From positions 124,001-188,000 of the forward strand of contig NZ_JAOWCB010000009.1 of assembly GCF_026420845.1 (NCBI RefSeq): a stretch of 64,000 nt of DNA, in the 5' to 3' direction. A model generated the notes under the pieces. That model did not search any database. It saw nothing but the letters and a program-made list of their open reading frames with translations, and was not told where the DNA came from. Positions 43,448 to 52,003 of the stretch are shown here, piece by piece. Within the stretch, counting starts at the first letter, position 1; every line of letters starts with the position of its first letter. A program made the position numbers and the translations under genes. The DNA comes from Streptomyces sp. PR69 (GTDB taxonomy: Bacteria; Actinomycetota; Actinomycetes; Streptomycetales; Streptomycetaceae).

Positions 43448-46353
43448 GGCCCACCAGGCCCGGCTGGGCCGTCCCCTTCGCTCCCCCAGCACATCGCGGC
43501 CGCCACCCCGGCCGCGATCTCCCCGCTGTCGTCGGGCAGCGCCAGCAGCCGCCGCGCCAGATCGTTCAGCGCGCCCCGGTCGCGGGCCAGCCGCAGGATG
43601 TCCGTCACATCCGCCGGCGCCGCCCCTTCCGCCCCTTCCGGTCCTTCCACCCCCTCCGCCTGCCGTGTCCCGCCCGCCCCCGCCGCCTCCAGCGCCTCCA
43701 TCAGGGCGCCCAGCAGCCCCGGCCGCGCCTCAAGGGCCCGCCGCAGCGCACCGCCGAGCAGCTCCAGCGCCCCGTCGTCCTCGGGCAGCCCCACCAGACC
43801 CACCGCGTGGCCGAGCGCGCCGGGATCCTGCGGATAGACCTGGGAGGCGACGGCCCGCACCAGCGCCGGCTGACCGGCCAGCACGGAGTCCGGCAGCATC
43901 CGCAGCCGCCGGGCGAGCAGCCCCTCCGCCTCGTGGTCGCCCGCGGCGACCCGGGCGGCCAGCCGTGCCCGCGCCAGCAGCGCCCCCATCGCCTCCAGAT
44001 CCTGGCCGAGACTCACGGCGAGGTCCTCGGCCGTACGCAGCCTGCGGTCCGCGCCCGTCACCTCCCCCGCCTCCTCGTCCAGGCGCGCCGCCAGCAGCAG
44101 CAACTCCAGCCGCCGCCCCGCGCAGCCCGCGCTCCGGGTCCGCTCCGCGGCGTCCGAGGCGGCGGCGCGCGCCTCGTCCCGCCGCCCCAGCCGCTCCAGG
44201 GTCTCCGCCCAGAGCGCGTGCAGCGGGCTGCACGGCGTCCATGGACGGCGCTCGCCCAGCCGTTCCAGGGCCTCCTCGGCGAAGCCCTGGGCGAGCAGAT
44301 CCTCCACCTCGCGGGCCGTGATCCGCTCCCAGTCCTTCTGGTCCGCCTCGGCCAGCACCTTCCTCGGGGCCCCGCCGCCGAGATGCGCCGTGATCAGCGC
44401 CGCCGCGCGGGGGTTCATCTCCGCCTGCGCCCCGGCGAGGAGCCGCTCCACACCCGGCAGCCAGCGCTCCTCGACCGACCGCGGACTCTCGTTCAGCCGC
44501 AGCCGGTGGTAGATCTCCTCGGCGCGCGCCTGCACCCCGCCGCGGGCGGCGTAGTAGGCCACGGCCCGCTGCTCGATCTCCCGCATCACCGCGGCGCGGT
44601 CGCTGCCGGACAGCCGCAGCATGATGGCGCGCACATCGGCGCGGTGGCGTACGGCGTCGGGGCCCGCGGGCTCCACCAGATCGACCCGGGCGAGCGCGTC
44701 GAACAGCCGCCGGGCCTCCTCGGGGCCCTCCACCCGCAGCCCGCACGGCCCGGCCAGCACTTCCTGGATGATCTCGGGGGTGATCACCCGCAGCACCAGG
44801 CCCGGATGGGCGAGCCTGCGGACGTCCTCGTCCCGGATGTGGTGCAGGATCCGCTCGTACAGCAGGCCCTGGACGAGCATCTGGTCGACGCGGCGGAAGA
44901 AGCGCCGCCGCCGGGCGGGCAGGCCGCCGATGAGCGTGTCCAGCCGCTCCCCGCGGTCCTGTGCGGGCAGGGCGGCGCGGGCCGCCAGCTTCAGGCTGAG
45001 CGGATGGCCGCCGACCCGTTCCGCCAGCAGCCGGGCCGCCTCCGCGTCCCGTACCCCGCAGGCCATCAGCAGCGCTGCCGCGGAGTCCGGGTCCAGCTCG
45101 CCCAGGGCGATCTCCAGCGGCGTCGCGGACTGCGCGGGATGCCCGACGGGCGCGCGGCCGGAGGCGATGACCCGCAGCCGCGGATAGGCCTGCCTCAGCG
45201 CCCCGAAGACCGCCCACATCCGGCCGAGCGCGGGGGAGGCGCGGTACTGGGCCTCCTCGAAGGAGTCCATGACCAGGAGGAACGGCGGGTCAGCGGGGGC
45301 GACGGCGCGCCGCAGCAGTTCGGCGGTCCGGGTGACGAGTTCGCTTTCCTCCTCGATGGCCGCGAGCTGGAACTGCTCGGAGGAGCGGCGTCCGGGGCCG
45401 GGACGTGTGGTGGCCAGCCGCCGCAGCTGGACGACCCGCTCCTGGCGTGCCCGCTGGCTGCGGGCCGTGCGCCGGCACTCCTCCTCCAGCGCGTCGAACG
45501 CGTCCCGGAACGCCGGATACTGGATGCCGAGCTGACGTGCCGACTCGGCGATGATGGTGACCGGCTCATGCACCGAGAGCGTGGGCCGTTCGAAGTCGAT
45601 GTAGGCGAACGGGAAGCCGGGGGTGCTGCGGAGGCTGTCGAGGAGGAAGGCGGCCAGCAGCGTGGACTTGCCGACCCCGCCCGGACCGTGGATCACCAGC
45701 GGCGGTGACGGGGCCCGCCCGGCGGCCCGCCCGTCCACAAAGCCGCGCAGTTCGCCCAGCTCGGCCTCGCGGCCCACGAACGGGTCGCGCAGCAGCCGTT
45801 CCAGGGGTTGCAGCAGCCGGGCCCGCTCCAGCCGCGCCTGTACCCCGCCCGCCTCCGGGAGGCCGCTCATGCCCGGGATGAGCCGCAGCCACAGCACCGC
45901 CTGGAGCAGATCGGCCAGCCGGTCGGCGTCGTCTGCGGGGGTGAGCTGTTCGCCGCGCAGCGCCGCCAGGCACAGATGCTCGGGTCCCGGTTCGACGGGC
46001 AGTTGGGCGAGATTGCTCTCCAGCGCCCGCAGCGCTTCCTCGGGGCCGCTGAGTGAGCGCAGCGCCGTATCCCGTATGCGGGGGAGCAGCGTCCACTCCG
46101 CGCGGTCCTGCGCACCGGTCACGGTGCAGTCGTCGACCAGCTCCATCACCGCGCGCCCGTCGGGGTGCTCCTGGCCGGGCAGGGCGAGCCGCTGCGGGTC
46201 AAAGCACGACAGCAGACAGGCGGCGGCCCGGTAGCCGCGGCGGGCCCCGGAGACGGCCGGGCCGCGGGCGGCGGCGGTGCGCAGCTCCTCGCGCAGCCGT
46301 GCGCCAAACGCCGAACGCGCGCTTCCGCTCGTCTCAGAGGGACCGGTAGACAC
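43444..46353 (-). CDS. STAND-type NTPase, conflict-system regulator
   Basis: A 969-residue protein. An N-terminal helical region (1-190) is followed by a STAND NTPase: Walker A GPGGVGKST (223-231) and Walker B FLLVMDSFEEA with Asp363. A winged-helix-like and long TPR-like helical region fills about 480-850. The last 120 residues (ELLGGALRRALEARPGLLGA, then DVTDILRLARDRGALNDLAR) resemble an effector-associated domain, after a Glu/Gly repeat (EGVEGPEGAEGA). STAND proteins bind a trigger, exchange nucleotide and oligomerise effectors. The GTG at 46353 has GGAGG upstream and lies 20 bp inside the preceding gene. It is coupled by ATGA to the adaptor-protease. Confidence 0.88.
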   Translation of the reverse strand: MSTGPSETSGSARSAFGARLREELRTAAARGPAVSGARRGYRAAACLLSCFDPQRLALPGQEHPDGRAVMELVDDCTVTGAQDRAEWTLLPRIRDTALRSLSGPEEALRALESNLAQLPVEPGPEHLCLAALRGEQLTPADDADRLADLLQAVLWLRLIPGMSGLPEAGGVQARLERARLLQPLERLLRDPFVGREAELGELRGFVDGRAAGRAPSPPLVIHGPGGVGKSTLLAAFLLDSLRSTPGFPFAYIDFERPTLSVHEPVTIIAESARQLGIQYPAFRDAFDALEEECRRTARSQRARQERVVQLRRLATTRPGPGRRSSEQFQLAAIEEESELVTRTAELLRRAVAPADPPFLLVMDSFEEAQYRASPALGRMWAVFGALRQAYPRLRVIASGRAPVGHPAQSATPLEIALGELDPDSAAALLMACGVRDAEAARLLAERVGGHPLSLKLAARAALPAQDRGERLDTLIGGLPARRRRFFRRVDQMLVQGLLYERILHHIRDEDVRRLAHPGLVLRVITPEIIQEVLAGPCGLRVEGPEEARRLFDALARVDLVEPAGPDAVRHRADVRAIMLRLSGSDRAAVMREIEQRAVAYYAARGGVQARAEEIYHRLRLNESPRSVEERWLPGVERLLAGAQAEMNPRAAALITAHLGGGAPRKVLAEADQKDWERITAREVEDLLAQGFAEEALERLGERRPWTPCSPLHALWAETLERLGRRDEARAAASDAAERTRSAGCAGRRLELLLLAARLDEEAGEVTGADRRLRTAEDLAVSLGQDLEAMGALLARARLAARVAAGDHEAEGLLARRLRMLPDSVLAGQPALVRAVASQVYPQDPGALGHAVGLVGLPEDDGALELLGGALRRALEARPGLLGALMEALEAAGAGGTRQAEGVEGPEGAEGAAPADVTDILRLARDRGALNDLARRLLALPDDSGEIAAGVAAAMCWGSEGDGPAGPGGP

Positions 46354-47470
46354 GGATCGCCCCCTCCGCCGCGGTGCAGATCCTGCGCATATAGCTCGCG
46401 CCGCCGTCGCACTCCCCGCTCTCGGCGGCCCGCAGCACTTCTCCGACGGCCTCGTCGACGAGTTCCGCGATGGAGACGTCCTGCAGAGCTCCCGAGGCGA
46501 CGAAGGAGGGCGGGGACTCGTGGAAGTACTGGTCGAAGAAGCGGCGCAGATCGTCGGGCTGGACGATCCGCGCCGTGTCCCAGCAGACGCTGCCCCGCAC
46601 GTCGTACGGGAGCTGACGCATCGTGGGCCCGTAGCCGAGCAGCACCAGACGCGGGGCCGCGTCGCCCCGCACCGCCGCGTGTTCGTAGACGGCCAGGGCG
46701 AGCTGGCTGATCAGATCCCAGACGTCGGAGCTGGCGTCGAGCTTGTCGCACTCGTCGAGGATCAGCCAGTAGCGCTCGTCCGCGGCCGTCGCCCGGCCGA
46801 CGATCCAGTGCACCGCGTCGTCCAGCGACGGCAGCAGATCGTTGAGCTCGCCGGGGTGCGGCGGAGTGAGCCCGGCCCGCGGGTCGGAGACGAAGCCGGC
46901 GAGCCGGCGGATCACCTGGCCGGCCGTGCTCGCCGGCGACAGCGTCACCCGCGCGGGCCGGAAGCCGTGGTGCTGGCCGATGTGCCGGATCAGGGTGTAT
47001 GTGTACGAGCGGCCGCTGTCCGGGGCACCGTCGACCAGCAGCACCGATCGGTGCGGGTCCGAGACGAACGAACGCAGCGTCTCACGCAGGTCCTGACGGT
47101 CGATGAAGACCTGCGCGCCGCTGCTGAGCACACAGGTGAGGAAGGCGTCTTGGTCTTTTGAGTGGTGCTCCCGCAGATCCTCCGCGAGCCGGTCCCGGAA
47201 CGCGGCGGCCTTCACCCCCTCGGGCAGCACGGACAGCCGGTCGTGCGCCGCGAGCGCCTCAAGCAGCCGCAGCTGGCCCTCGATGTCCTTGCGTGCCTGC
47301 CACACCAGCGCCCGGGCGTTGTCCGCGCTGACCGCGGTGAGCGGGAGGGCGCCGATGAACTCCCGGGAGAAGCCGTGCTCGGCGAGCGCGGTGTGCGGGG
47401 CCGGGGTGTCCAGCAGGTACTGCTGTGCCCACATGGTGACAAGGTCCCATTCGGTGTCCGCCAGCGGCAT
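46334..47470 (-). CDS. P-loop NTPase with Arg in place of the Walker A lysine
   Basis: A 378-residue AAA/STAND-like ATPase. Residues 1-80 are helical (WDLVTMWAQQYLLDTPAPHT, ALAEHGFSREFIGAL). The P-loop reads GAPDSGRSY (148-156), so the usual GK(S/T) lysine is Arg154. Walker B is intact (WLILDECDKLD, 235-245). Such a change usually weakens or abolishes hydrolysis, pointing to a nucleotide-sensing or structural subunit rather than an active motor. Its end overlaps the STAND gene by 20 bp, so they are probably a heteromeric pair. Confidence 0.82.
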   Translation of the reverse strand: MPLADTEWDLVTMWAQQYLLDTPAPHTALAEHGFSREFIGALPLTAVSADNARALVWQARKDIEGQLRLLEALAAHDRLSVLPEGVKAAAFRDRLAEDLREHHSKDQDAFLTCVLSSGAQVFIDRQDLRETLRSFVSDPHRSVLLVDGAPDSGRSYTYTLIRHIGQHHGFRPARVTLSPASTAGQVIRRLAGFVSDPRAGLTPPHPGELNDLLPSLDDAVHWIVGRATAADERYWLILDECDKLDASSDVWDLISQLALAVYEHAAVRGDAAPRLVLLGYGPTMRQLPYDVRGSVCWDTARIVQPDDLRRFFDQYFHESPPSFVASGALQDVSIAELVDEAVGEVLRAAESGECDGGASYMRRICTAAEGAIRVYRSL

Positions 47471-47596
47471 AGCGCACCTACCCGGTCGCCCAGGGAAAGC
47501 AGGAGACGCGCCGACTCCTGTTTGTCATGTTTCCACCGGGTACGGTGCGATGCAATTCGGCCGTGCGGACCGCGTGTGCAGGCGGCGCCCGAACCG

Positions 47597-48562
47597 CTAG
47601 GCGATACGGGACCCCCCTGCGGTGGAGCCGAACACCCGCCGGACCGGCTGCTGGACCCGGGGATGGCCCAGGTACTCCGAGATGCCGTGGTGGTTCCCGC
47701 TGTCGTTGGACACCAGCAGATCGGTGACCTTGTGATCCGGTGCGTACTCGCCGCGCAGCGTGTGGTCCATGGCCACCAGGTCGCGCAGATCGGAGGCGTT
47801 GCACCAGGCGGCGGCGCAGTCGGGCACGGCGGGCCGCCGCTCCAGACAGTCCTTGATCTCCGTGATGCCCAGCGGCGAGCCGACCGTCAGAAACAGCTGC
47901 ACGCCCCGGCGCTGCTCGCGGAGCACCTCGTACGCGATGATGCTGCCGAGGCTGTGGCCCACCACCACCAGGGGGCCCGGGCCCATGTCCGCCACCGTCT
48001 CCCGCACCACCGTGCGCATGGCGGCGCCGACGCCGCCGAAGAAATACCCGTACACATCCTTGAACGTGCGTTTGATCAGCAGCCGCAGCACCGCCTTGCG
48101 CGCCGGGCGGGGCAGCGGCAGCACCTCCGGCAGCGCGTCCGTCCCGGCCTCGGGCAGCCGGTCCTCCTCCTCGGCCGGCGCCAGCGTCTCCGCCAGAAAC
48201 GTCATATCGCGCAGCCAGCCGCTCAGGGCGGCCGCCGGCTTTGTGCCCGCGACGCCCTCGCGGGGGACGCCGCCGGCCCCGCGCGCCTCCTCGCGCGCCT
48301 CGGCCAGGCACTCCTCGATGAACTCCTCGGCGGACTCCACGGCCGTGAGCCCGGGAATCTCCTCGATCCACTCGGGCTCGCCGTCCAGCGGATCCGCCCG
48401 GAAGTCGGGCAGCGGGGAGTCGTACTGGACCGGCGCCCAGTACGCCATCGCCGACCCCTCACCCATGTCACGGCCGAACAGCGCCCGGTCCCACTGGGAC
48501 TTGAGCAGTTCGCGCCGGACCTTGTTGCCGTTGCCGTGGACATAGACGATCCGGGGCCGCAT
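47597..48562 (-). CDS. Alpha/beta hydrolase, lipase/esterase-like, in conflict operon
   Basis: A 321-residue cytoplasmic alpha/beta hydrolase. It has the oxyanion region IVYVHGNGNKVRRELL near the N terminus, nucleophile elbow VVVGHSLGSIIAYEVL with Ser204, and a late SNDSGNHHGISEYL with the likely catalytic His. A long acidic insertion (about 65-165) lies between strand regions. Predicted to cleave an ester, possibly a lipid: lipases and phospholipases are common effectors in immune systems. The ATG at 48562 follows GGGAGG. It sits 59 bp after the nuclease gene and 126 bp before the NTPase gene. Confidence 0.85.
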   Translation of the reverse strand: MRPRIVYVHGNGNKVRRELLKSQWDRALFGRDMGEGSAMAYWAPVQYDSPLPDFRADPLDGEPEWIEEIPGLTAVESAEEFIEECLAEAREEARGAGGVPREGVAGTKPAAALSGWLRDMTFLAETLAPAEEEDRLPEAGTDALPEVLPLPRPARKAVLRLLIKRTFKDVYGYFFGGVGAAMRTVVRETVADMGPGPLVVVGHSLGSIIAYEVLREQRRGVQLFLTVGSPLGITEIKDCLERRPAVPDCAAAWCNASDLRDLVAMDHTLRGEYAPDHKVTDLLVSNDSGNHHGISEYLGHPRVQQPVRRVFGSTAGGSRIA

Positions 48563-48621
48563 TACGCCTCCCACTGCCAAGGAGCGGTCATCATCGGTGG
48601 TGGCACAGGTGTTGTGCCCGG

Positions 48622-49518
48622 TTACGGGCCGTCCATCACGATCTCGGCATAAGAACGGAGGCGCTTCCAGCGCGTCTCGGGGGCGCGAGTCAGCGGCATC
48701 AGATCCGTCGCGGGCAGCGGGCCCAGATCAAGGCCGGTCAGCTCCGCCACATCCGACACCGGCACCTGGAAGGTGCGGAAGCCGCCCAGCGGCGGCGGCG
48801 CACCCCGCTGCGCACCCGCCAGCGCCCGCTCCGCGTCCCGGGTCAGATCCGGACTCTGGTCCAGCACATACGCGGTGGAGGCAAGCCGCCCCTCCTGCAG
48901 GAAGACGGCCACCTTCCAGAAGCGCAGCGGCACCTGGACGCCCCGGTAGGGCGGGTCGGAGTCATGCAGCACCGGGCCGGTCAGCACGGTCAGCTTGCGG
49001 TCGAACCGGGCCGCGTGTTCCAGGAGGTGGTTCTCCAGGCCCTGCCACACCTTCTTGCCCTGGTTGAACACATCGGCCTGCGGGGCGGCGTTCGTGTAGT
49101 AGAACGTGTCGTCGTCGGCGCGCACCGCGACCGCGTGCGCGCCCCACACCGGGTCGAGCCGGCGGACCAGATGCCCCTTGTCCAGGGAGTTGTTCTTGTA
49201 CAGCGCCTCACCTGCCTGCCACTCCCGCGGCACGCGCGGGTCGAACCGCCAGCCGTCGTGCCGCTCCGGAGCGTCCTCGGCGAGCCGCGCCCCGTCGATG
49301 CAGCAGGCGGTGGACGCCGCGAGCCTGCGGTCCGGGCGCAGCACCACGGTGAAATGCGTATAGGGCAGGACCACCGGCTCGATGCCGGGGCCGACGGGCA
49401 GCGGCAGCGGCACGACGGCGCCGAGGAAGCGCTCGTCGTACCCCGTGCGGTCGGCCAGGGAGGCCCCTGCCGCCGCACCGACGCCTTCCGGGACCCCCGA
49501 GGAGTCGGATGGGCTCAT
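48622..49518 (-). CDS. DNA/RNA non-specific endonuclease (NUC1 family) heading the conflict operon
   Basis: A 298-residue protein with no signal peptide. The beta-beta-alpha-metal nuclease motif is NNSLDKGHLVRR, with the DKGH form of the canonical DRGH (residues 113-116; catalytic His116). The Asn-containing TNAAPQADVFNQGKK follows, as in the family. Most NUC1 enzymes are secreted; a cytoplasmic one next to NTPases and a caspase fits a DNA-degrading effector. The ATG at 49518 was chosen for lack of a better ribosome site. It is divergent from the caspase gene over 175 bp. Confidence 0.88.
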   Translation of the reverse strand: MSPSDSSGVPEGVGAAAGASLADRTGYDERFLGAVVPLPLPVGPGIEPVVLPYTHFTVVLRPDRRLAASTACCIDGARLAEDAPERHDGWRFDPRVPREWQAGEALYKNNSLDKGHLVRRLDPVWGAHAVAVRADDDTFYYTNAAPQADVFNQGKKVWQGLENHLLEHAARFDRKLTVLTGPVLHDSDPPYRGVQVPLRFWKVAVFLQEGRLASTAYVLDQSPDLTRDAERALAGAQRGAPPPLGGFRTFQVPVSDVAELTGLDLGPLPATDLMPLTRAPETRWKRLRSYAEIVMDGP

Positions 49519-49693
49519 GGTATGACCGGTACCGCGCGATATCGGCCCGCTGTCGGCGGGCGCGGGGAAGCCACTCGAACAGCCGCGCGCCGTGCGCGTG
49601 ATGCGGGGGGCGGCGGGTTCGGCGGCGGGCGGCCCGCGGAAGGCATCCGTGCGACGCACGTCGCCCGGTGAAAGCCGGAGAAAGGCAGGACCC

Positions 49694-50554
49694 ATGGCTG
49701 TCGGCCTCTCCCTCCACATCGGACTCAACACGGTCGACCCCGCGAAATACGGCGGCTGGGACGGCGCGCTGGTCGCCTGTGAGAACGACGCCCGCGACAT
49801 GGCGGCGCTGGCCCGTGAGGCCGGATTCTCCGACACGGTCCTCTTCGGGGCGGACGGCGCCGCCGACAACGTCGTCGCGGAGCTGCGCAAGGCCGCCGGC
49901 CAGCTCAAGAGCGGTGACATCATGCTGCTGAGCTACTCCGGCCACGGCGGGCAGATCCCCAACGAGGTCGGCGGCGACGCCGAGCCCGACGCGCTCGACG
50001 AGACCCTCGTCCTGTACGACCGTCAGTTCCTCGACGACGAGGTGAACCGCGAGCTGGCGCGGTTCGCCGACGGCGTGCGCGTCCTGGTGCTGCTGGACTG
50101 CTGCCACAGCGGCAGCGGCATCGAGGTCGCGGACGTGCTCAGCCCCGAGGCCATGGAGGACCAGTTCCAGACCCGTGACCCCGCCCGGGTCGAGGACCGC
50201 TCCCGGCTGATGCCGGTCTTCCGCCAGCAGCAGAGCTACGCCCGGGACAAGGACTTCTACCAGGAGCTCCAGCGGTCGTTCGCCGCCGAGCGCCGCGGTG
50301 CGCAGGGCGTGAAGGAGGCGGACGCGGTGCTCATCTCCGCCTGCCAGGACAACCAGCTCGCCGCCGACGGCCCGGTCAACGGCCGGTTTACCGGAACGCT
50401 GCTGGACGTCTGGGACGAGGGCGGCTTCCGGGGCGGGCACCGGGCCTTCCACCGGGCCATCGTGCGGCGTATGCCGGCCACGCAGAGCCCGAACCTGTAT
50501 CTCGCCGGCCGGCCGGGCGGCGCGTTCGTGAACGAAAGGCCCTTCACGGTGTGA
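49694..50554 (+). CDS. Caspase-like cysteine peptidase (C14/metacaspase family)
   Basis: A 286-residue cytoplasmic caspase-fold peptidase. The catalytic His84 is in LLSYSGHGGQIPN and the catalytic Cys in VLLDCCHSGSG (Cys137, after Asp135). N-terminal SLHIGLNTVDPAKYGGWDGA and CENDARDMAALARE match prokaryotic metacaspases. No prodomain or C-terminal extension is present, so activation must come from a partner. GGCAGGA precedes the ATG. Divergent from the nuclease-led operon. Caspases act as the executing protease in gasdermin and other bacterial death systems. Confidence 0.92.
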   Translation: MAVGLSLHIGLNTVDPAKYGGWDGALVACENDARDMAALAREAGFSDTVLFGADGAADNVVAELRKAAGQLKSGDIMLLSYSGHGGQIPNEVGGDAEPDALDETLVLYDRQFLDDEVNRELARFADGVRVLVLLDCCHSGSGIEVADVLSPEAMEDQFQTRDPARVEDRSRLMPVFRQQQSYARDKDFYQELQRSFAAERRGAQGVKEADAVLISACQDNQLAADGPVNGRFTGTLLDVWDEGGFRGGHRAFHRAIVRRMPATQSPNLYLAGRPGGAFVNERPFTV

Positions 50555-50634
50555 GAGCCGCCGTGAAGGGCCGTCGTGAGAGCTGCCGTATGAGCCGCGC
50601 CCGGCAGGCCGACCGGCCGGCGGCCCGGCGTCGG

Positions 50635-51465
50635 TCAGGCGGCGGTGTCGAAGGTGTAGAACGCCGTGTGGTCCAGCATGTCGGCCGGCGTCACATCGTT
50701 CCAGGGCCGCATCGTGTCATGGAGGTCCACCACGTTCCGCGTGCCGCCCTGGGGCAGATAGGGCGAGTCGGGGTGGAGCGCCTGCCATTCGGCCCACAGC
50801 TTGTCCACGAACGCGTGGTGCAGCCAGAAGACGGGGTCGTTGGGGGAGGTGCCGGTGGCCATCTGGCCGCCGACCCAGACGTGCACTCTGTTGTGCAGAT
50901 TGACCCCGCGCCAGCCCTCCAGATGGTTGCGGAAGCCGTCGGAGGAGCTGTTCCAGGGAGCGGTGTCATACGTGGGCATCGCCAGCACGGAGTCCACCTC
51001 GGCGCGGGTGGGCAGGGTCAGTCCGCCGTTCGCACCCAGCGAGCGCCGCAGATAGCCGCGTCCGTCGACCCGCACCCGTATCGGCCAGTTGCCGGAGCCG
51101 GCGGCGAACGGGCCGTCCATCACCCGGTTGTCGCGGCTGCGGCCGGTGCCGCCCAGGAAGTCCGCAGCCCACAGCGAGGAGCGGGCGGTGCGGTCCGCGG
51201 TCCAGTCCCAGTACGGCAGGGTGACAGAGGAGTCGACCGACTGCAGCGCCTGTTCGAACTCAAGGAGGAATCGGCGGTGCCATGGCAGGAATGACGGCGA
51301 GCGATGGCCGACGCGGTCGCCGAAGTCGGTGTCGCTCATGATGAACTCGTTGTGCGTGGTGACGAAGGTGTCATAGCGGCCGCTGCGCTTCAGCTCGATG
51401 AGCGCGGCGACGAAGCGGCGCTTCTCCTCGGCGGTCAGGGCGGCCTGGTTCTTGCGTACGGTCAT
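50635..51465 (-). CDS. melC2: Tyrosinase
   Basis: A 276-residue type 3 copper oxidase, the normal Streptomyces size, oxidising tyrosine and DOPA in melanin synthesis. Copper A ligands are in VTTHNEFIM and SFLPWHRRFLLEFEQ, and copper B ligands in LHNRVHVWVGGQMA and FWLHHAFVDKLWAEW. MTVRKNQAALTAEEKRRFVA is the classic N terminus. No signal peptide: export relies on the MelC1 partner. The start is at 51465. The upstream gene is melC1, 109 bp away, and the two form an operon. Confidence 0.97.
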   Translation of the reverse strand: MTVRKNQAALTAEEKRRFVAALIELKRSGRYDTFVTTHNEFIMSDTDFGDRVGHRSPSFLPWHRRFLLEFEQALQSVDSSVTLPYWDWTADRTARSSLWAADFLGGTGRSRDNRVMDGPFAAGSGNWPIRVRVDGRGYLRRSLGANGGLTLPTRAEVDSVLAMPTYDTAPWNSSSDGFRNHLEGWRGVNLHNRVHVWVGGQMATGTSPNDPVFWLHHAFVDKLWAEWQALHPDSPYLPQGGTRNVVDLHDTMRPWNDVTPADMLDHTAFYTFDTAA

Positions 51466-51574
51466 GGACGTGCTGCTCCCCGATCGGGTTGTGCGGTGGG
51501 TGCGGTGTGCGGGCGCGATGGGCGCTCCGGGCACGCGCGTGTGTGCGTGTGGGCGGGCGCCGGCGCTGACGCGG

Positions 51575-52003
51575 TCAGGCCGGGAAGGGCGCGAGCGCCG
51601 AGCCCTGCAGCTCGACGACGGCGGCACGGGCCACGGCCCGCGGGTTCGCGAAGGTCTCGTAGTGGTTGACCACGCTGATCCAGGTGCCGTCGGCGTTGCG
51701 CATCACATGCAGCTCGCGGCCGTCGACGTGCACCTGGTAGCCGGCCGGGTGATGGCCGCCGTGCGCGGAGCCGCCGCCGTGGCCGCCGCTCTGCGCCGGG
51801 CGGCCCTGGATGCGGCGGCCCTGGTAGACCTCGTCGAAGGACTCCGGCATGGCGTCGTGGCCCGCGTGGGCCAGGTGGTCCTGGCGGCCGTCCCGGGCGC
51901 GGTCGGCGGAGGCGTGCGCGGCCCCGGCGAGGGCCAGCCCCCCGAAGACGCCGACGGTGGCGCCCAGGGCGCTCCTGCGGGACATGGAAGAAATAGTTGA
52001 CAA
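51575..52003 (-). CDS. melC1: Tyrosinase cofactor MelC1 (copper chaperone)
   Basis: A 142-residue protein with a twin-arginine signal ([22 protein letters not shown]) and His/Gly-rich mature part ([20 protein letters not shown]), which loads copper into tyrosinase and carries it out through Tat. A TTG start at 52003 is taken because GGAGG lies five bases upstream; the internal ATG at 51985 has no ribosome site. That TTG lies inside the 11-bp palindrome AGTTGACAACT (51995-52005). It is the first gene of the melC operon. Confidence 0.92.
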   Translation of the reverse strand: MSTISSMSRRSALGATVGVFGGLALAGAAHASADRARDGRQDHLAHAGHDAMPESFDEVYQGRRIQGRPAQSGGHGGGSAHGGHHPAGYQVHVDGRELHVMRNADGTWISVVNHYETFANPRAVARAAVVELQGSALAPFPA

